In this document: in pieces, positions 1-8,990 of the stretch
Numbering within the stretch: the first letter of the stretch is position 1
How the letters are laid out: each line of letters starts with the position of its first letter
IMG/VR virus record: IMGVR_UViG_3300025769_011139
Span: 1-23,918 of that record
Direction: 5' to 3' (one strand)
Origin: a virus
Length of the DNA: 23,918 bases
Notes under the pieces: generated by a model
Database searches by the model: none
What the model saw: only the letters and a program-made list of their open reading frames with translations
Told to the model about the DNA's origin: nothing
Program-made: the position numbers and the translations under genes

Positions 1-460
1 AAGCAGTAGAAAAATCATTCACAAAACGATTATGAATCGGAACAATAATATCCCCAGTACAGATAATAGCAAGTTGCAGAACATCCCATGCATAAGGAGC
101 CCTTGCAACAAAATCTTTCCAAGTAAAATTCCAACACTTAACAATATCGAGATCGCAATCATCTTCCATGATGACTGCATAAGGACTATCCGAAGTCTCA
201 TACCAATTCTTAATTGCTTTTAAGTGAGATGTGACACATCCAATCTCACCAGTAGTCATGTTTTCGGGATAAGTTCCTTTAATAATTTCACTTAGGTCAT
301 CATCCCTACCATCATAAGCAGAGATACGAGTATAATTTTCAATTTTCCAATAATCAAACTGCCTTTCCATATACTCTTTTCTTTCGGGTTGCCCATCAAG
401 ATTTAGATAGTATATGGGACCAAAGTTTTCAAGTTTATATGCTGCTTTGTTTTTATCCAT
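1..460 (-). CDS. Glycosyltransferase family 25 (LPS-type), 3' end beyond window
   Basis: The gene is partial: 153 codons are visible and the C-terminus runs off the left edge of the window. The family transfers sugars from UDP-sugars in LPS or glycan synthesis. Visible GT25 hallmarks are IYYLNLD at residues 16-22 followed by the R of PERKEY, GEIGCVTSH at 71-79, and the acidic MEDD at 98-101, which is the usual metal/donor site. The ATG is shared with the stop codon of the upstream GT11 gene (TAATG), so translation is probably coupled. It is the last visible gene of the long minus-strand sugar operon. Family assignment is good; donor and acceptor are unknown. Confidence 0.85.
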   Translation of the reverse strand, partial: MDKNKAAYKLENFGPIYYLNLDGQPERKEYMERQFDYWKIENYTRISAYDGRDDDLSEIIKGTYPENMTTGEIGCVTSHLKAIKNWYETSDSPYAVIMEDDCDLDIVKCWNFTWKDFVARAPYAWDVLQLAIICTGDIIVPIHNRFVNDFSTA

Positions 461-1308
461 TAGATTACTTTCCACCCCTCACAATAAACATCTTCAATGA
501 TTTTATCTGCATATGCAGGTCCAAACCAAAGTTTTGGAGCAACTACTTTACCCCTACCATTTTGCAACCATGCTCCCCACCAACTCAAAGAACTATTGGC
601 AATAATTGCACCGGAGCACAATGACATCAAACAAACATCAACATATGGAATATAAGATCCATCAGGATATTTATCTGAAGGTTCTGAAATTAAAAACCTA
701 TCGCTAGAAAATATCTTTTGATCCTTTACCCAGTCAGGAGAATCTGAAAAAATAATTACAGGAATATCTTCATCATATTCTCGCAATGCATTTTCATAAT
801 ATTCTATAGGTTGTGGAGGGTGCTGAGAAGAACATTCAGTGTAGGCCCACTTAAATCCCCTATCACTCAATGTAGGATCTCCCCTACGAACATGAAGAAA
901 GATTGGTTCCCTATCTAGGGCATCGATCATTTCCCTACAAGGAATTAATATTGTATCATGAAAAGTAAAGTCTTTTCTGAGATCACCTTCTACATTTTTA
1001 AAATACTTTTCAGTTTGAAAAAAACCCAAAATGTTTTTTTCATCTGGACAATGATTGAAAAATTCTTCATCAAAATGAAATTGCTTTTCTTGAAAAGTAT
1101 CAGAAGTTTTTAACCACCCAACATTTTTATTTGTAGACATTTTAAAAGATTCAAACAATCCATAATTATGATGTTGAATCTTTCTATCTGTAATGGGTGG
1201 TATTGTATAATCAACGCCAATATTTTTCGCAATTCCCTTTAATGCTGCATATTGAAACATTTGATTACCAAACCTTCCCATTGTAGCAAGATTATTAAAT
1301 CCAATCAT
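460..1308 (-). CDS. Alpha-1,2-fucosyltransferase-like, family GT11 (copy 1)
   Basis: 282 aa, about the usual GT11 length. GRFGNQMFQYAAL at residues 11-23 is the family N-terminal signature. HVRRGD at 139-144 is the GDP-fucose-binding HxRRGD motif, and SSLSWWGAWL at 239-248 is the conserved C-terminal block. GT11 enzymes move fucose, or a related 6-deoxysugar, from GDP to a glycan. The start ATG overlaps the TGA of the preceding methyltransferase gene by 4 nt. Its N-terminus is close to that of the GT11 gene at 7360-8154, which suggests an old duplication. It has no signal peptide or membrane segment and is therefore cytosolic in the infected cell. Confidence 0.9.
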   Translation of the reverse strand: MIGFNNLATMGRFGNQMFQYAALKGIAKNIGVDYTIPPITDRKIQHHNYGLFESFKMSTNKNVGWLKTSDTFQEKQFHFDEEFFNHCPDEKNILGFFQTEKYFKNVEGDLRKDFTFHDTILIPCREMIDALDREPIFLHVRRGDPTLSDRGFKWAYTECSSQHPPQPIEYYENALREYDEDIPVIIFSDSPDWVKDQKIFSSDRFLISEPSDKYPDGSYIPYVDVCLMSLCSGAIIANSSLSWWGAWLQNGRGKVVAPKLWFGPAYADKIIEDVYCEGWKVI

Positions 1309-1892
1309 TTTCTATGATACCGGTTGCTATATTTTTTACGAAGAATAGTCAATCCATTGTTCCATGGAAGAGTTGACCATTCCCAAAACTGCGGATTAAG
1401 CTCTGCTACTGCTCTATATGGTCCACCATCTGCCCACTGTGAACCTCCATGAGAAAGATCACAATGATAAAAAGGATCAGTATTTCCATACATCAAGTCA
1501 TGAAGAAGTATTATACTTGAAGGTCCGACATACCTATCAAGATATTCAAGTTCTTTTTTTACGTGCTCATAAGAATGCCAGTCATCAACAAAAACAATAT
1601 CCATCTTTTTTTCTTGAGGCCAAGACTCCAGAAATGAAAGAGAATCCTGTTTACAAAAAGTATAATTCTCAGATTCTGGGTAATATATTGGGTCTTCAAT
1701 ATCAACAGACCACAGATGTCCACCATTCATCGTTGCTGCACTTAAAAGAGGTTCTGTGGTATGTCCCTCACGAACTCCCAACTCAACATAAGTTTTTCCT
1801 TTTGATGCTAGAGCAATGGAAAACAATGAAATCAAATGTCTATCAGAATCCATGTTACCATGAAGACATTTATCAATAAATTTTTCAATCAT
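1305..1892 (-). CDS. Class I SAM-dependent methyltransferase
   Basis: 195 aa. A Rossmann-type SAM site is seen at YVELGVREGHTT (residues 35-46), followed by an acidic strand end VDIED at 63-67. DIVFVDDWHSYEHV spans 98-111 and SIILLHD 126-132, the pattern of the Methyltransf_24 or cephalosporin-hydroxylase-like group. I chose the ATG at 1892 rather than the ATG two codons upstream because AAGGAG lies 7 nt before it, whereas it would lie only 1 nt before the upstream ATG. The start overlaps the end of the SDR gene by 8 nt. It probably methylates a sugar or sugar nucleotide. The substrate is not predictable. Confidence 0.8.
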   Translation of the reverse strand: MIEKFIDKCLHGNMDSDRHLISLFSIALASKGKTYVELGVREGHTTEPLLSAATMNGGHLWSVDIEDPIYYPESENYTFCKQDSLSFLESWPQEKKMDIVFVDDWHSYEHVKKELEYLDRYVGPSSIILLHDLMYGNTDPFYHCDLSHGGSQWADGGPYRAVAELNPQFWEWSTLPWNNGLTILRKKYSNRYHRK

Positions 1893-2742
1893 GAACATAC
1901 TCCTTTTTCATTTCCTCAAATACTTTTTCAATCCCATTATCTATAGATGTTTTAGGTAACCACCATCCAGTAATATATGTGTCTGCTTCATTTCTCTTAT
2001 CCAACTGAACACTATCTTTTGCAAGTCCAGGTTTAATTCTTACATCATACTTACCAATTCTATTGAAACATCCCTGAATAATTGATGCAATTTCTTTGAT
2101 AGATGTAGATCTAAAAGAAGTAATGTGGAGAGGATCTTCTGGTTTGAAGTCAATATAATTCTCCATAACTGTTTCAAGTGCTTCACAGCAATCTTCTGCA
2201 TAAAGAAATTGACGCTCTTCTGTACCATCAGTAAGCATCTCAAACTCACCCTCCTCAAATCCTCTACGGATAAAATCAGTGATAACATGTGCCTTCTCAT
2301 GGTCTTTCTCAATACCATAAACATTCCAAAACTTAACAGTCAATCCGTTAAGAGTTTTGGTATACATTTCACCAACTCTCTTCATAACACCATACGGAGA
2401 ATAATTCATGTTACTCATTTGAGATGATGCAAACACAAATCTCTTATTATACTTTTTTAACAGACCAAAAGAATTAGCCATCAAACGAGTATTATTGTCG
2501 ATAAATTCAAAAGTATTTTGATACTTTTGAAGGTAACGAGAACCACCAACATCAAATGCAAGAAAGAATACAAAGTCTGCCGTCTCAATTGCATTCTCAA
2601 GATATTGATTAGGAATAATAGTCATATCGTGATTTGGAGTTTCCACCTTATCAAAATCAATAACCACATGTCCCTTATTACGAAGGTAATCTGACAAGTA
2701 GGCCCCAATCTGCCCGCTTGAACCTAAGATTGTAATTTTCAT
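1885..2742 (-). CDS. NAD-dependent epimerase/dehydratase (extended SDR), type 1
   Basis: 285 aa. The N-terminal nucleotide-binding motif is GSSGQIG (residues 7-13). The active-site serine region is FASSQMS (104-110), and the YxxxK pair is YGVMK (117-121). Extended SDRs of this kind epimerise, dehydrate or reduce nucleotide sugars. The sequence lacks the TDE-type triad of 4,6-dehydratases, so an epimerase or reductase role is likelier. The start is locked by a 4-nt ATGA overlap with the next SDR gene upstream. The two adjacent SDR genes probably act in sequence on the same nucleotide sugar, but this is inference. Confidence 0.82.
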   Translation of the reverse strand: MKITILGSSGQIGAYLSDYLRNKGHVVIDFDKVETPNHDMTIIPNQYLENAIETADFVFFLAFDVGGSRYLQKYQNTFEFIDNNTRLMANSFGLLKKYNKRFVFASSQMSNMNYSPYGVMKRVGEMYTKTLNGLTVKFWNVYGIEKDHEKAHVITDFIRRGFEEGEFEMLTDGTEERQFLYAEDCCEALETVMENYIDFKPEDPLHITSFRSTSIKEIASIIQGCFNRIGKYDVRIKPGLAKDSVQLDKRNEADTYITGWWLPKTSIDNGIEKVFEEMKKEYVHD

Positions 2743-3626
2743 TTCTTAATCCAATCAATAACATCTACTTCAGGTTTCCATCCTATGACTTCGCCTATCT
2801 TATCTATATTAGCAATAGTAGTTTCCATTTCACCAGATCTTTTGGGAATGAAAGTCTGATTGTCTGAGATTGCATTGGCAATTTCTTTTACAGAATAATT
2901 CTTACCACTACCAACATTGAATACTTGTCCATAATATCCTTCAAGACTTGACGTTGCCGCAAGATAGTTCGCTCTTGCAACATCACCAACATAGATAAAA
3001 TCTCTTCTCTGTTTTCCATCACCCACAATAGTGAGTGGTGTTCCAGCATCTTTTTGCTTTTGAAAGATTCCAATAACAGGAGCATACTGTCCTACAGTTG
3101 GAGATCTTTCACCAAACACATTAAAGTATCTTAGTGTTATTGTTTCCAATCCATACAGTTCATAGTACATCTTACAGAATTTTTCTGCAGAAACTTTAGA
3201 TGCTGAATATGGATTTAGACAATCGTCAGGTTGTGTTTCAACATTTGGATAGGGGTTGTTTCCATATCCAGAAGAAGTAGAAGAATAGATAAAACGTTTT
3301 ACACCTGCTTCTCTAGCACACTGTAGAGTTACAGTAGTTCCAACACAGTTCTTATATACAGCATCAACTGGATTTTCAATTGACGGTTGAAGTCTAGATT
3401 CTGCTGCCAAATGAAAAACATAATCTACACCATCAAATAATGGACGCATTCTTCCATAGTCTGTAATATCTACTACCTTTGCAATTCCATTATCATTCCA
3501 ATAAAAGTTTTCATTATTGGCAGACATGTTATCTACAATGATAACTTCGTTTCCACGTTCAATAAGATAATCTACTAAGTTTGAACCAATAAAACCAGCA
3601 CCACCAGTAACTAAACACTTACTCAT
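2739..3626 (-). CDS. NAD-dependent sugar-nucleotide epimerase, GalE/WcaG-like (extended SDR)
   Basis: 295 aa. TGGAGFIGS at residues 7-15 binds NAD, HLAAE at 72-76 is the usual strand-4 block, YSSTSSGYG at 114-122 holds the active-site serine, and YSASK at 140-144 is the catalytic YxxxK. The closest functional description is UDP-glucose 4-epimerase-like, but nucleotide and sugar are not fixed by these motifs. It lies between the HAD-nucleotidyltransferase fusion (8-nt overlap with its end) and another SDR gene (4-nt overlap). The setting suggests it works on the activated heptose made by the neighbouring enzymes. Confidence 0.85.
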   Translation of the reverse strand: MSKCLVTGGAGFIGSNLVDYLIERGNEVIIVDNMSANNENFYWNDNGIAKVVDITDYGRMRPLFDGVDYVFHLAAESRLQPSIENPVDAVYKNCVGTTVTLQCAREAGVKRFIYSSTSSGYGNNPYPNVETQPDDCLNPYSASKVSAEKFCKMYYELYGLETITLRYFNVFGERSPTVGQYAPVIGIFQKQKDAGTPLTIVGDGKQRRDFIYVGDVARANYLAATSSLEGYYGQVFNVGSGKNYSVKEIANAISDNQTFIPKRSGEMETTIANIDKIGEVIGWKPEVDVIDWIKK

Positions 3627-4353
3627 AACTTAACCTGTTATAGATTGACTCAAAAATTTTTCTTTTTAATTTAGTAGTTGAATACCCATGGTCTCTGTTA
3701 ATAAACTGAATGGGAATACTCAAGTCCTTTCCGGTATAAGAACCATCGGCATAGTCATCACCAACAAATCTAATATCATAATCATCAAGATAAGATAGAA
3801 AGGTTTCTTCCGCCTGATAGATAACGATATCATCAATGTATTTTATTGCTCGCAGAATTTCTTTTCTGTCTTCCAAAGATTGCGATGGTTTTATCTTACT
3901 TGCTCTTGCCATTGACGGATCTTCATGAAGAGCCACCGTAAGATGATTACAATACTTTTTACAGTCCTTGAACATCCTCACATATCCAGGATGAATCAAA
4001 TCAAATGCACCAGCAACTATACCCCTTTTAAGTGGTTGCGTTTTCATCCATTCGGATACTTCTATTCCTTTATCATCTATGAATAAGTCTGCAGTTGGTT
4101 TATGAAACATTGGTTCAAGTTCATGATACTTGTATCCCCACTTATCTAATTGCTTACATGTAAGTTCGGTATGGTCAATACCAGAACCTCTACCACGAGC
4201 AGTCATTATAATGATATAATGACCTTCATGATAAAGGCGATTGAGTGTTTCTACCATCAATGGAATTGGAGTGGCATTAACATAGTCCGGTTTTCCTTTT
4301 TTGTTATTGGGAGTATCACAAAGTGTCCCATCAATATCAAAACAATATCTCAT
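3619..4353 (-). CDS. Fusion protein: HAD phosphatase domain + TagD/HldE-like nucleotidyltransferase domain
   Basis: 244 aa from the ATG at 4353, which overlaps the TGA of the isomerase gene by 4 nt. The longer reading frame has no better start. N-terminal HAD domain: DIDGT (6-10) supplies the nucleophile, TARG (51-54) motif II, and FIDDKG (91-96) the metal-binding motif. C-terminal nucleotidyltransferase: GAFDLIHPGY (115-124) is a variant of the GxFDxxHxGH site with Tyr for the last His. VGDD (197-200) and HGYSTT (222-227) match the TagD glycerol-3-phosphate cytidylyltransferase pattern. With GmhA- and HddA-like neighbours, the fusion could do the last two steps to an NDP-heptose: dephosphorylate heptose 1,7-bisphosphate, then activate it. 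The HGYSTT block favours CTP, but that is inference. Confidence 0.85.
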   Translation of the reverse strand: MRYCFDIDGTLCDTPNNKKGKPDYVNATPIPLMVETLNRLYHEGHYIIIMTARGRGSGIDHTELTCKQLDKWGYKYHELEPMFHKPTADLFIDDKGIEVSEWMKTQPLKRGIVAGAFDLIHPGYVRMFKDCKKYCNHLTVALHEDPSMARASKIKPSQSLEDRKEILRAIKYIDDIVIYQAEETFLSYLDDYDIRFVGDDYADGSYTGKDLSIPIQFINRDHGYSTTKLKRKIFESIYNRLSYE

Positions 4354-4877
4354 ACAACTCCATGAAGAAAAATCTGATGAACACATTCCACTACACCGTA
4401 ACTTTCACTTGCAATATGATAGTTCCACAATGCATTGGTTGCTCTGGTTCGAATAGTGTTTTCTGGAGAAAATCCAGTCAATACTCCATAATCAATTCTA
4501 TTCTCTTCACACCATGTCAGACAATTCAAAATGTTCTTTGACTCACCACCAGAACTCATAAGAACAACCAAGGTTTCTTTCTCCACATAGTATTCCAGAA
4601 ACTTCTGATATGCATTCTCATACCCAAAGTCATTTGTAAGCATGGTAAGCATAGAAGGATCTGAAAGAATAGAAACTTTCTTACCCCTAAACTTCATATA
4701 ATCCTGAGAAATGTGTGATGCAACTGAACTACTACCACCATTACCCAAGATTATAATACGTTGATGATTATTAAATGCTTCTTGAAATTTCTCAAATTCA
4801 CTACTCATATGAGCAGATTCAAGAGTATTAATATATTCTTTAAACGGATTCACCCAATACTCCATCAGATACTGCAT
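4350..4877 (-). CDS. gmhA: Sedoheptulose-7-phosphate isomerase-like SIS protein (GmhA family)
   Basis: 175 aa, slightly shorter than typical GmhA (about 190). SIS-domain signatures are GNGGSSS (45-51) with a downstream His, DFGY (83-86), and MSSGGESKNI (107-116), which corresponds to the phosphosugar-binding SGNSxN block. GmhA converts sedoheptulose 7-phosphate to D-glycero-D-manno-heptose 7-phosphate, and the substrate is available from host carbon metabolism. The start at 4877 overlaps the end of the kinase gene by 38 nt. An in-frame ATG at 4865 would shorten the overlap, and neither has a clear ribosome-binding site. The adjacent HddA-like kinase supports the heptose assignment. Confidence 0.82.
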   Translation of the reverse strand: MQYLMEYWVNPFKEYINTLESAHMSSEFEKFQEAFNNHQRIIILGNGGSSSVASHISQDYMKFRGKKVSILSDPSMLTMLTNDFGYENAYQKFLEYYVEKETLVVLMSSGGESKNILNCLTWCEENRIDYGVLTGFSPENTIRTRATNALWNYHIASESYGVVECVHQIFLHGVV

Positions 4878-5787
4878 TTATTCTAACTTTATTATAAGGT
4901 ATTGTCAACTGTCCAGGATGAGAAAAGGTTAAAAAGAATCCCCCATTACCAGCACCACACAATTTATGTGCAATGACTGTAGTATTTTTTTCTAGATGAC
5001 TATCAATTTCTTTTATTTTTTCGTTTTCAGTGATAGAGGATGTAGTTGATTTTTTCTGCTGCCATCCATCATTAATCAATTCTAAAAATTGAGAGTAATT
5101 ATTCTCTGATAATGCATCATAAGACTTATCAACGGTTTCCAATAAAGGATATATTTTATCTAAATTGTCTGTCACATTCTTCAAAATTTGTTTTGAATTT
5201 CTGGTAACCCCAGTGAACACCAAGTTCATTTCATATCTCTTGAAAATGTCCAGAGGAAGATACTCATACTTTATACTATTCTTATTGAAGAATTCAATTC
5301 TTTTAAATCCACCAATACCACATCCATACGGATCTTGATATCCACAAAAAGGATTAAATTTTAGTTCTAACTCATATGCCAACTTGCATATATCAGATTG
5401 CGTATATTCTTCGTCAAGAAAAATACAACAAGATTTTATGAGACTAATGATATAAGATGAAGAAGATGCCAGTCCACTTCCCTGAGAATAAGCATCACTA
5501 GTAAGTGTTACTTGAACTGGTGGCATATTGAAATACTCAAGAACAACTCTTACAACATCATTATCTATCTCTTTTATTGTAGATACTTCCTCTCTTCTAG
5601 AATAGTTGATGATATATTTGTGCTTATCTTTATTGAATCCAAACTTATCTTGACTAATAGTTACATAGGTTTTCAAATCTGATGTAAAACTAATGACACT
5701 ACCATACCCATACTTATCAACAAAGTATGGGTTATCAGTAGATCCACCAAACAAAGATATTCTTAATGGGCAAGAAGAAATAATCAT
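4840..5787 (-). CDS. hddA: D-glycero-D-manno-heptose-7-phosphate kinase-like GHMP kinase (HddA family)
   Basis: 315 aa. The N-terminal PLRISLFGGSTDNP (7-20) is typical of heptose-7-phosphate kinases. QGSGLASSSS (102-111) is the ATP-binding GHMP motif 2, QDPYG (151-155) a conserved substrate-site block, and CGAGNGGF (277-284) motif 3. The enzyme phosphorylates C1 of heptose 7-phosphate to give the 1,7-bisphosphate of the NDP-heptose route. The start overlaps the upstream GT2 stop by 4 nt. It lies between that glycosyltransferase gene and the GmhA-like gene, as expected for a heptose module. Confidence 0.85.
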   Translation of the reverse strand: MIISSCPLRISLFGGSTDNPYFVDKYGYGSVISFTSDLKTYVTISQDKFGFNKDKHKYIINYSRREEVSTIKEIDNDVVRVVLEYFNMPPVQVTLTSDAYSQGSGLASSSSYIISLIKSCCIFLDEEYTQSDICKLAYELELKFNPFCGYQDPYGCGIGGFKRIEFFNKNSIKYEYLPLDIFKRYEMNLVFTGVTRNSKQILKNVTDNLDKIYPLLETVDKSYDALSENNYSQFLELINDGWQQKKSTTSSITENEKIKEIDSHLEKNTTVIAHKLCGAGNGGFFLTFSHPGQLTIPYNKVRINAVSDGVLGESV

Positions 5788-6608
5788 CTATACTTTCTCA
5801 GATACTTTTGATTAGAATAATAAGATTTTAATTCATCCTTATTCATTTTTTGTAGAGACTCCCACAATTGAAAATTCTCACTCATGTAAGGATTACCTTG
5901 GACAGACGCAGGCCATGAGTTCCGTCCTCTACTGTGCTCTAAATGATAAATGAAATTATCTATTCTGGCAACCCTATAACCAAGAGTTGTAAACCTGAAA
6001 TATCTTTCCTTGTCCTCTGGTGATGAACCTCTAAAGTTTTCATTCTCCATTCCACCCTCAAAGTATACGTCCCTATCGAAGAACTGAACCCAACCAAAGT
6101 CAGAAGACCAGACTTTTGATTTGTTCTCTAGAATAGAGAAGTCACAGTTAGAGTTCAAAAACTCAGAAACAAGTTCATCATCGGCAAGAACTTGTTTCTG
6201 CCAATTACCATTGCCATAAGGATACACAACGTCTGCTTCATCATCCATAATCATCCGATAAGATTCTATATATGATTCAATGGGAAGAAGAATGTCACAA
6301 TCACAATTGACAACCACCTTTGTAGTTGTCATGGCAAGCATTTCATTTAGGATATGCATCCTGTAGAACACAGGATCCTCAGACTTCTCAAACACATGTT
6401 TAAGAGAACTCAAATCATCGTAGAACTCTTTCAACTGGGGAAGAATGTCCTCCTTGAAAACAGAGGTTGTATCAACTTCCTTGATTATAATATTAGTGTC
6501 AAAGTTTTCGAGAAGAAACACAATACTAGTAAGGACATTACGCATTCTGTCCTCACTCTCAATCCTGACTGGGATAATAAAAGTAGCTTCTTTTAAATCT
6601 TGTTTCAT
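5784..6608 (-). CDS. GT-A fold glycosyltransferase, family GT2-like
   Basis: 274 aa. TFIIPVRIESEDR (9-21) is the first strand of the GT-A fold. NCDCDILLP (101-109) carries the DxD metal site. GGMENENFRGSSPEDKER (185-202) resembles the GGxDE...EDxDLxxR acceptor/catalytic block of galactosyl- and chondroitin-polymerase-type GT2 domains. There is no membrane segment. The TGA of the upstream gene overlaps its ATG (ATGA). It probably adds one sugar of the glycan built by this cluster. Donor and linkage cannot be predicted. Confidence 0.8.
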   Translation of the reverse strand: MKQDLKEATFIIPVRIESEDRMRNVLTSIVFLLENFDTNIIIKEVDTTSVFKEDILPQLKEFYDDLSSLKHVFEKSEDPVFYRMHILNEMLAMTTTKVVVNCDCDILLPIESYIESYRMIMDDEADVVYPYGNGNWQKQVLADDELVSEFLNSNCDFSILENKSKVWSSDFGWVQFFDRDVYFEGGMENENFRGSSPEDKERYFRFTTLGYRVARIDNFIYHLEHSRGRNSWPASVQGNPYMSENFQLWESLQKMNKDELKSYYSNQKYLRKYR

Positions 6609-7366
6609 TTTTTCAAGTACTGTGAATCATGATATTCTTGATCGAAATTATTTGGTTTTGGAATAATCACTTTAGATTTACATCCACTCATCCACCAAGA
6701 TACCTCATCAAAAGTGCTATCATAAGTACCTATAATTTTAGAACACTTTGATAAAATTAGCAACTCAATAAAAGCATCGGTGGTAATCTGAATATCATCA
6801 TGATGACCAGATTCAGCCTGATGTGGATTATTGAATAATTGCCTTTCATATGTAACTACCCTATCACAATACTTATCCACAAAATACTTTTGAACATCTG
6901 AATTATCTGAGCAGAGAAAGAACTTTTCTGGATTCAACTTATCAATTTGTTCTTCAAAAATATCGTTACTGTGAAATCTATTTTTTGAACAGTACCAAGA
7001 TCTTATATGGACTCCAACCATATCTTTCCAATCTTTAGTAAAGTCATTTACATAATCAATAATGCCCCGATTAATTTCAAGTCTCTTAATGATATTAGAA
7101 TACTTCTCAATAAAATATTGAGGAGTCTCTTCATACAACAAGTCTATTGTTCTATAAGTTTCAGTGTACTTCTCCTCATCTGTTGAAATATGCAGTCTCC
7201 AATTTTCTTCATAAGGATTTACCACATCATCCAACAACTTTACTGACGGAAAAATATAATTTATGGGTTCATGCAATGTACCAACTTCTTCAAATTGAGA
7301 CATTGCACTCATAATATTTTTGATTCTATTTGCTATGCCAGCATGACTTGTAACTGTGACTAACAT
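6605..7366 (-). CDS. O-fucosyltransferase/GT23-like glycosyltransferase
   Basis: 253 aa from the ATG at 7366, chosen because GGGAG lies about 6 nt upstream and an earlier in-frame start is only TTG. SHAGIANRIKNIMSAM (7-22) resembles the GLGNRL nucleotide-sugar loop of fucosyltransferases. HIRSW (120-124) fits the HxR motif of the GT11/GT23/O-FucT superfamily. GTYDSTFDEVSWWMSG (213-228) matches the C-terminal S/T-F...W block. The resemblance is to the superfamily only. The start overlaps the end of the GT11 copy 2 gene by 7 nt. It probably uses GDP-fucose or a similar GDP-deoxysugar. Confidence 0.65.
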   Translation of the reverse strand: MLVTVTSHAGIANRIKNIMSAMSQFEEVGTLHEPINYIFPSVKLLDDVVNPYEENWRLHISTDEEKYTETYRTIDLLYEETPQYFIEKYSNIIKRLEINRGIIDYVNDFTKDWKDMVGVHIRSWYCSKNRFHSNDIFEEQIDKLNPEKFFLCSDNSDVQKYFVDKYCDRVVTYERQLFNNPHQAESGHHDDIQITTDAFIELLILSKCSKIIGTYDSTFDEVSWWMSGCKSKVIIPKPNNFDQEYHDSQYLKK

Positions 7367-8154
7367 AAAATTTTCTCCCAACCACTTGGATATAAATCAT
7401 CAGTACTAATAGATGAAAGTCCTGGACCATACCAAGGTTTTGGAGAAATAACTCTTCCCCTATTACCTAACCAGGATCCCCACCAAGAAAAGGTGCTGTT
7501 CGAAATAATAAAATCATCACATCTTGATATTACACATAAATCAACGAATGCTTTTTCAACCTTTGTTTTCTCTTCGACAAAGATAAAATTGTCCCCTTTA
7601 AAATGTTTCTTATAGAGTTCTATATTATTTGAACAAATTAAATACAATCTATCTTTACCAAGTTTTTCAATTGCTTGCTGATAATAATCAATAGGAATAT
7701 TTCTGTGATTAGTATTGCAACCAGGATAATCAAACGAATCATTATAGTGTCTTGCACAGATTGATACTGGATTTTCTTTTAGGTATTTTCCGTAGAGTAT
7801 TTCAACCTCTTCTTGAATTTCTTTTTTGAATATAAAATCAAGTCTGATTAATTTTTCTGCATTCTTAAAATATCTTTCAGTTTGAAAATATCCAGTGAGA
7901 GTCACATGGTTTGGACATTCGTCAAATAGTTCTTGGCAGAACTCATGAGATTCATGCAACTGAACTTCATCCCCGTCAATAATTCCATACCTATCACCAC
8001 AGTGTAGCATCTCAAAACATCGTGTTAGGTCACAATCTTCGGGGATTCTGAAATCGTATCCTTTGTTTTTAGCAATTCCAACAAGAGCGGCATACTGGAA
8101 CATTTGATTTCCTATTCTACCATTCTTTCCAAGATTATTCATTCCAATCGTCAT
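7360..8154 (-). CDS. Alpha-1,2-fucosyltransferase-like, family GT11 (copy 2)
   Basis: 264 aa. GRIGNQMFQYAAL (12-24) and SNSTFSWWGSWLG (218-230) are clear GT11 signatures. The middle motif, HxRRGD in most members, reads ICARHYND here (132-139), so the Arg is kept but the Gly-Asp is lost. This may mean a different nucleotide sugar or altered activity. The N-terminal 30 residues are very close to copy 1 at 460-1308. The start shares 4 nt with the stop of the GT92 gene. Confidence 0.87.
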   Translation of the reverse strand: MTIGMNNLGKNGRIGNQMFQYAALVGIAKNKGYDFRIPEDCDLTRCFEMLHCGDRYGIIDGDEVQLHESHEFCQELFDECPNHVTLTGYFQTERYFKNAEKLIRLDFIFKKEIQEEVEILYGKYLKENPVSICARHYNDSFDYPGCNTNHRNIPIDYYQQAIEKLGKDRLYLICSNNIELYKKHFKGDNFIFVEEKTKVEKAFVDLCVISRCDDFIISNSTFSWWGSWLGNRGRVISPKPWYGPGLSSISTDDLYPSGWEKILC

Positions 8155-8990
8155 AACTCAATTCCCATGTTTTGCTCTTTCAATCTATTATCTATTATAT
8201 CACCCACATCGGAAGAGTAAAATTCATGCCATCCATGAGGATTTCCAGTGAAGTAATAATGATTTGCATCATATATATCTTTCATCTTTACCTTTTCCCA
8301 ATACTCTCTCGATTGTATCTTGTAATGGTTTAGAAGAAGTTTTGGATTCTCCTCATCTGTTTTATATCCAAGATTTATTGTAGGACCGTCAGTAAAAATG
8401 TCATGGACATTGAAGTGTTTGATATTAAAATCGGAATTTGCTATTCCTTTCGCAGCATTGAATGTCTCCCACTGAGGTTCAAATTTTCCTCTGGGATTCA
8501 TACAATCATTTCTAGTGAAAAACACTCTAACATTGTACTCAGCTCTTTTAGTAAAGTTTTTAACAATACCATCCTTTGGATGTTCAATAAAATCATTAGA
8601 GTTAAACCATACCCAATTAGTAAGAATAGTTCCATAGTCCTCATATTGAACTAACAATTCCTTTAAGTCAATATAATCTGGACTATAAAGATATTCATCA
8701 GAATCGAGGTGAGCAATCCACTTAGATTCTTTAGTGAGAGGAAGTCCATACTTATTTGTAATATCAATCTGTCTTCCAGTGTATCTTTCAGAAACTTCGT
8801 TCATAATCAAAGTTACATATCCCTCGTCAATGTATGGTTTAACAATGGGAAGGTAATCATCATCACTAAAATCATCAATCAGATAAATGTGATCTGCACC
8901 ATGATACTTATAATGTTCTATCCATTCTTTAAGATTCCAACTTTCATTTCTAAACATCGAAAGAATAGAAAAATAATACTTGCGTGTCAT
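8151..8990 (-). CDS. Glycosyltransferase family 92-like (GT-A fold)
   Basis: 279 aa from the ATG at 8990, which overlaps the previous TGA by 4 nt. An upstream in-frame TTG would add nine residues but lies inside the previous gene. FSILSMFRNESWNLKEWIEHY (7-27) and YLIDDFSDDD (36-45) are the typical start of GT92/GT2_4 proteins. HLDSDEYL (94-101) is the DxD site, and LNHYKIQSREYW near residue 235 matches the conserved HY...S..W tail. These enzymes add galactose or related sugars. The 17 bases ending in the start codon are repeated exactly before a small gene at 19339. Confidence 0.85.
   Translation of the reverse strand: MTRKYYFSILSMFRNESWNLKEWIEHYKYHGADHIYLIDDFSDDDYLPIVKPYIDEGYVTLIMNEVSERYTGRQIDITNKYGLPLTKESKWIAHLDSDEYLYSPDYIDLKELLVQYEDYGTILTNWVWFNSNDFIEHPKDGIVKNFTKRAEYNVRVFFTRNDCMNPRGKFEPQWETFNAAKGIANSDFNIKHFNVHDIFTDGPTINLGYKTDEENPKLLLNHYKIQSREYWEKVKMKDIYDANHYYFTGNPHGWHEFYSSDVGDIIDNRLKEQNMGIEL

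Noticed and set aside
1418-1879. A 153-codon plus-strand frame inside the class I methyltransferase gene.
   Set aside because: It is antisense to a gene with clear SAM motifs, and its His/Gln/Lys-rich composition is typical of a shadow frame.
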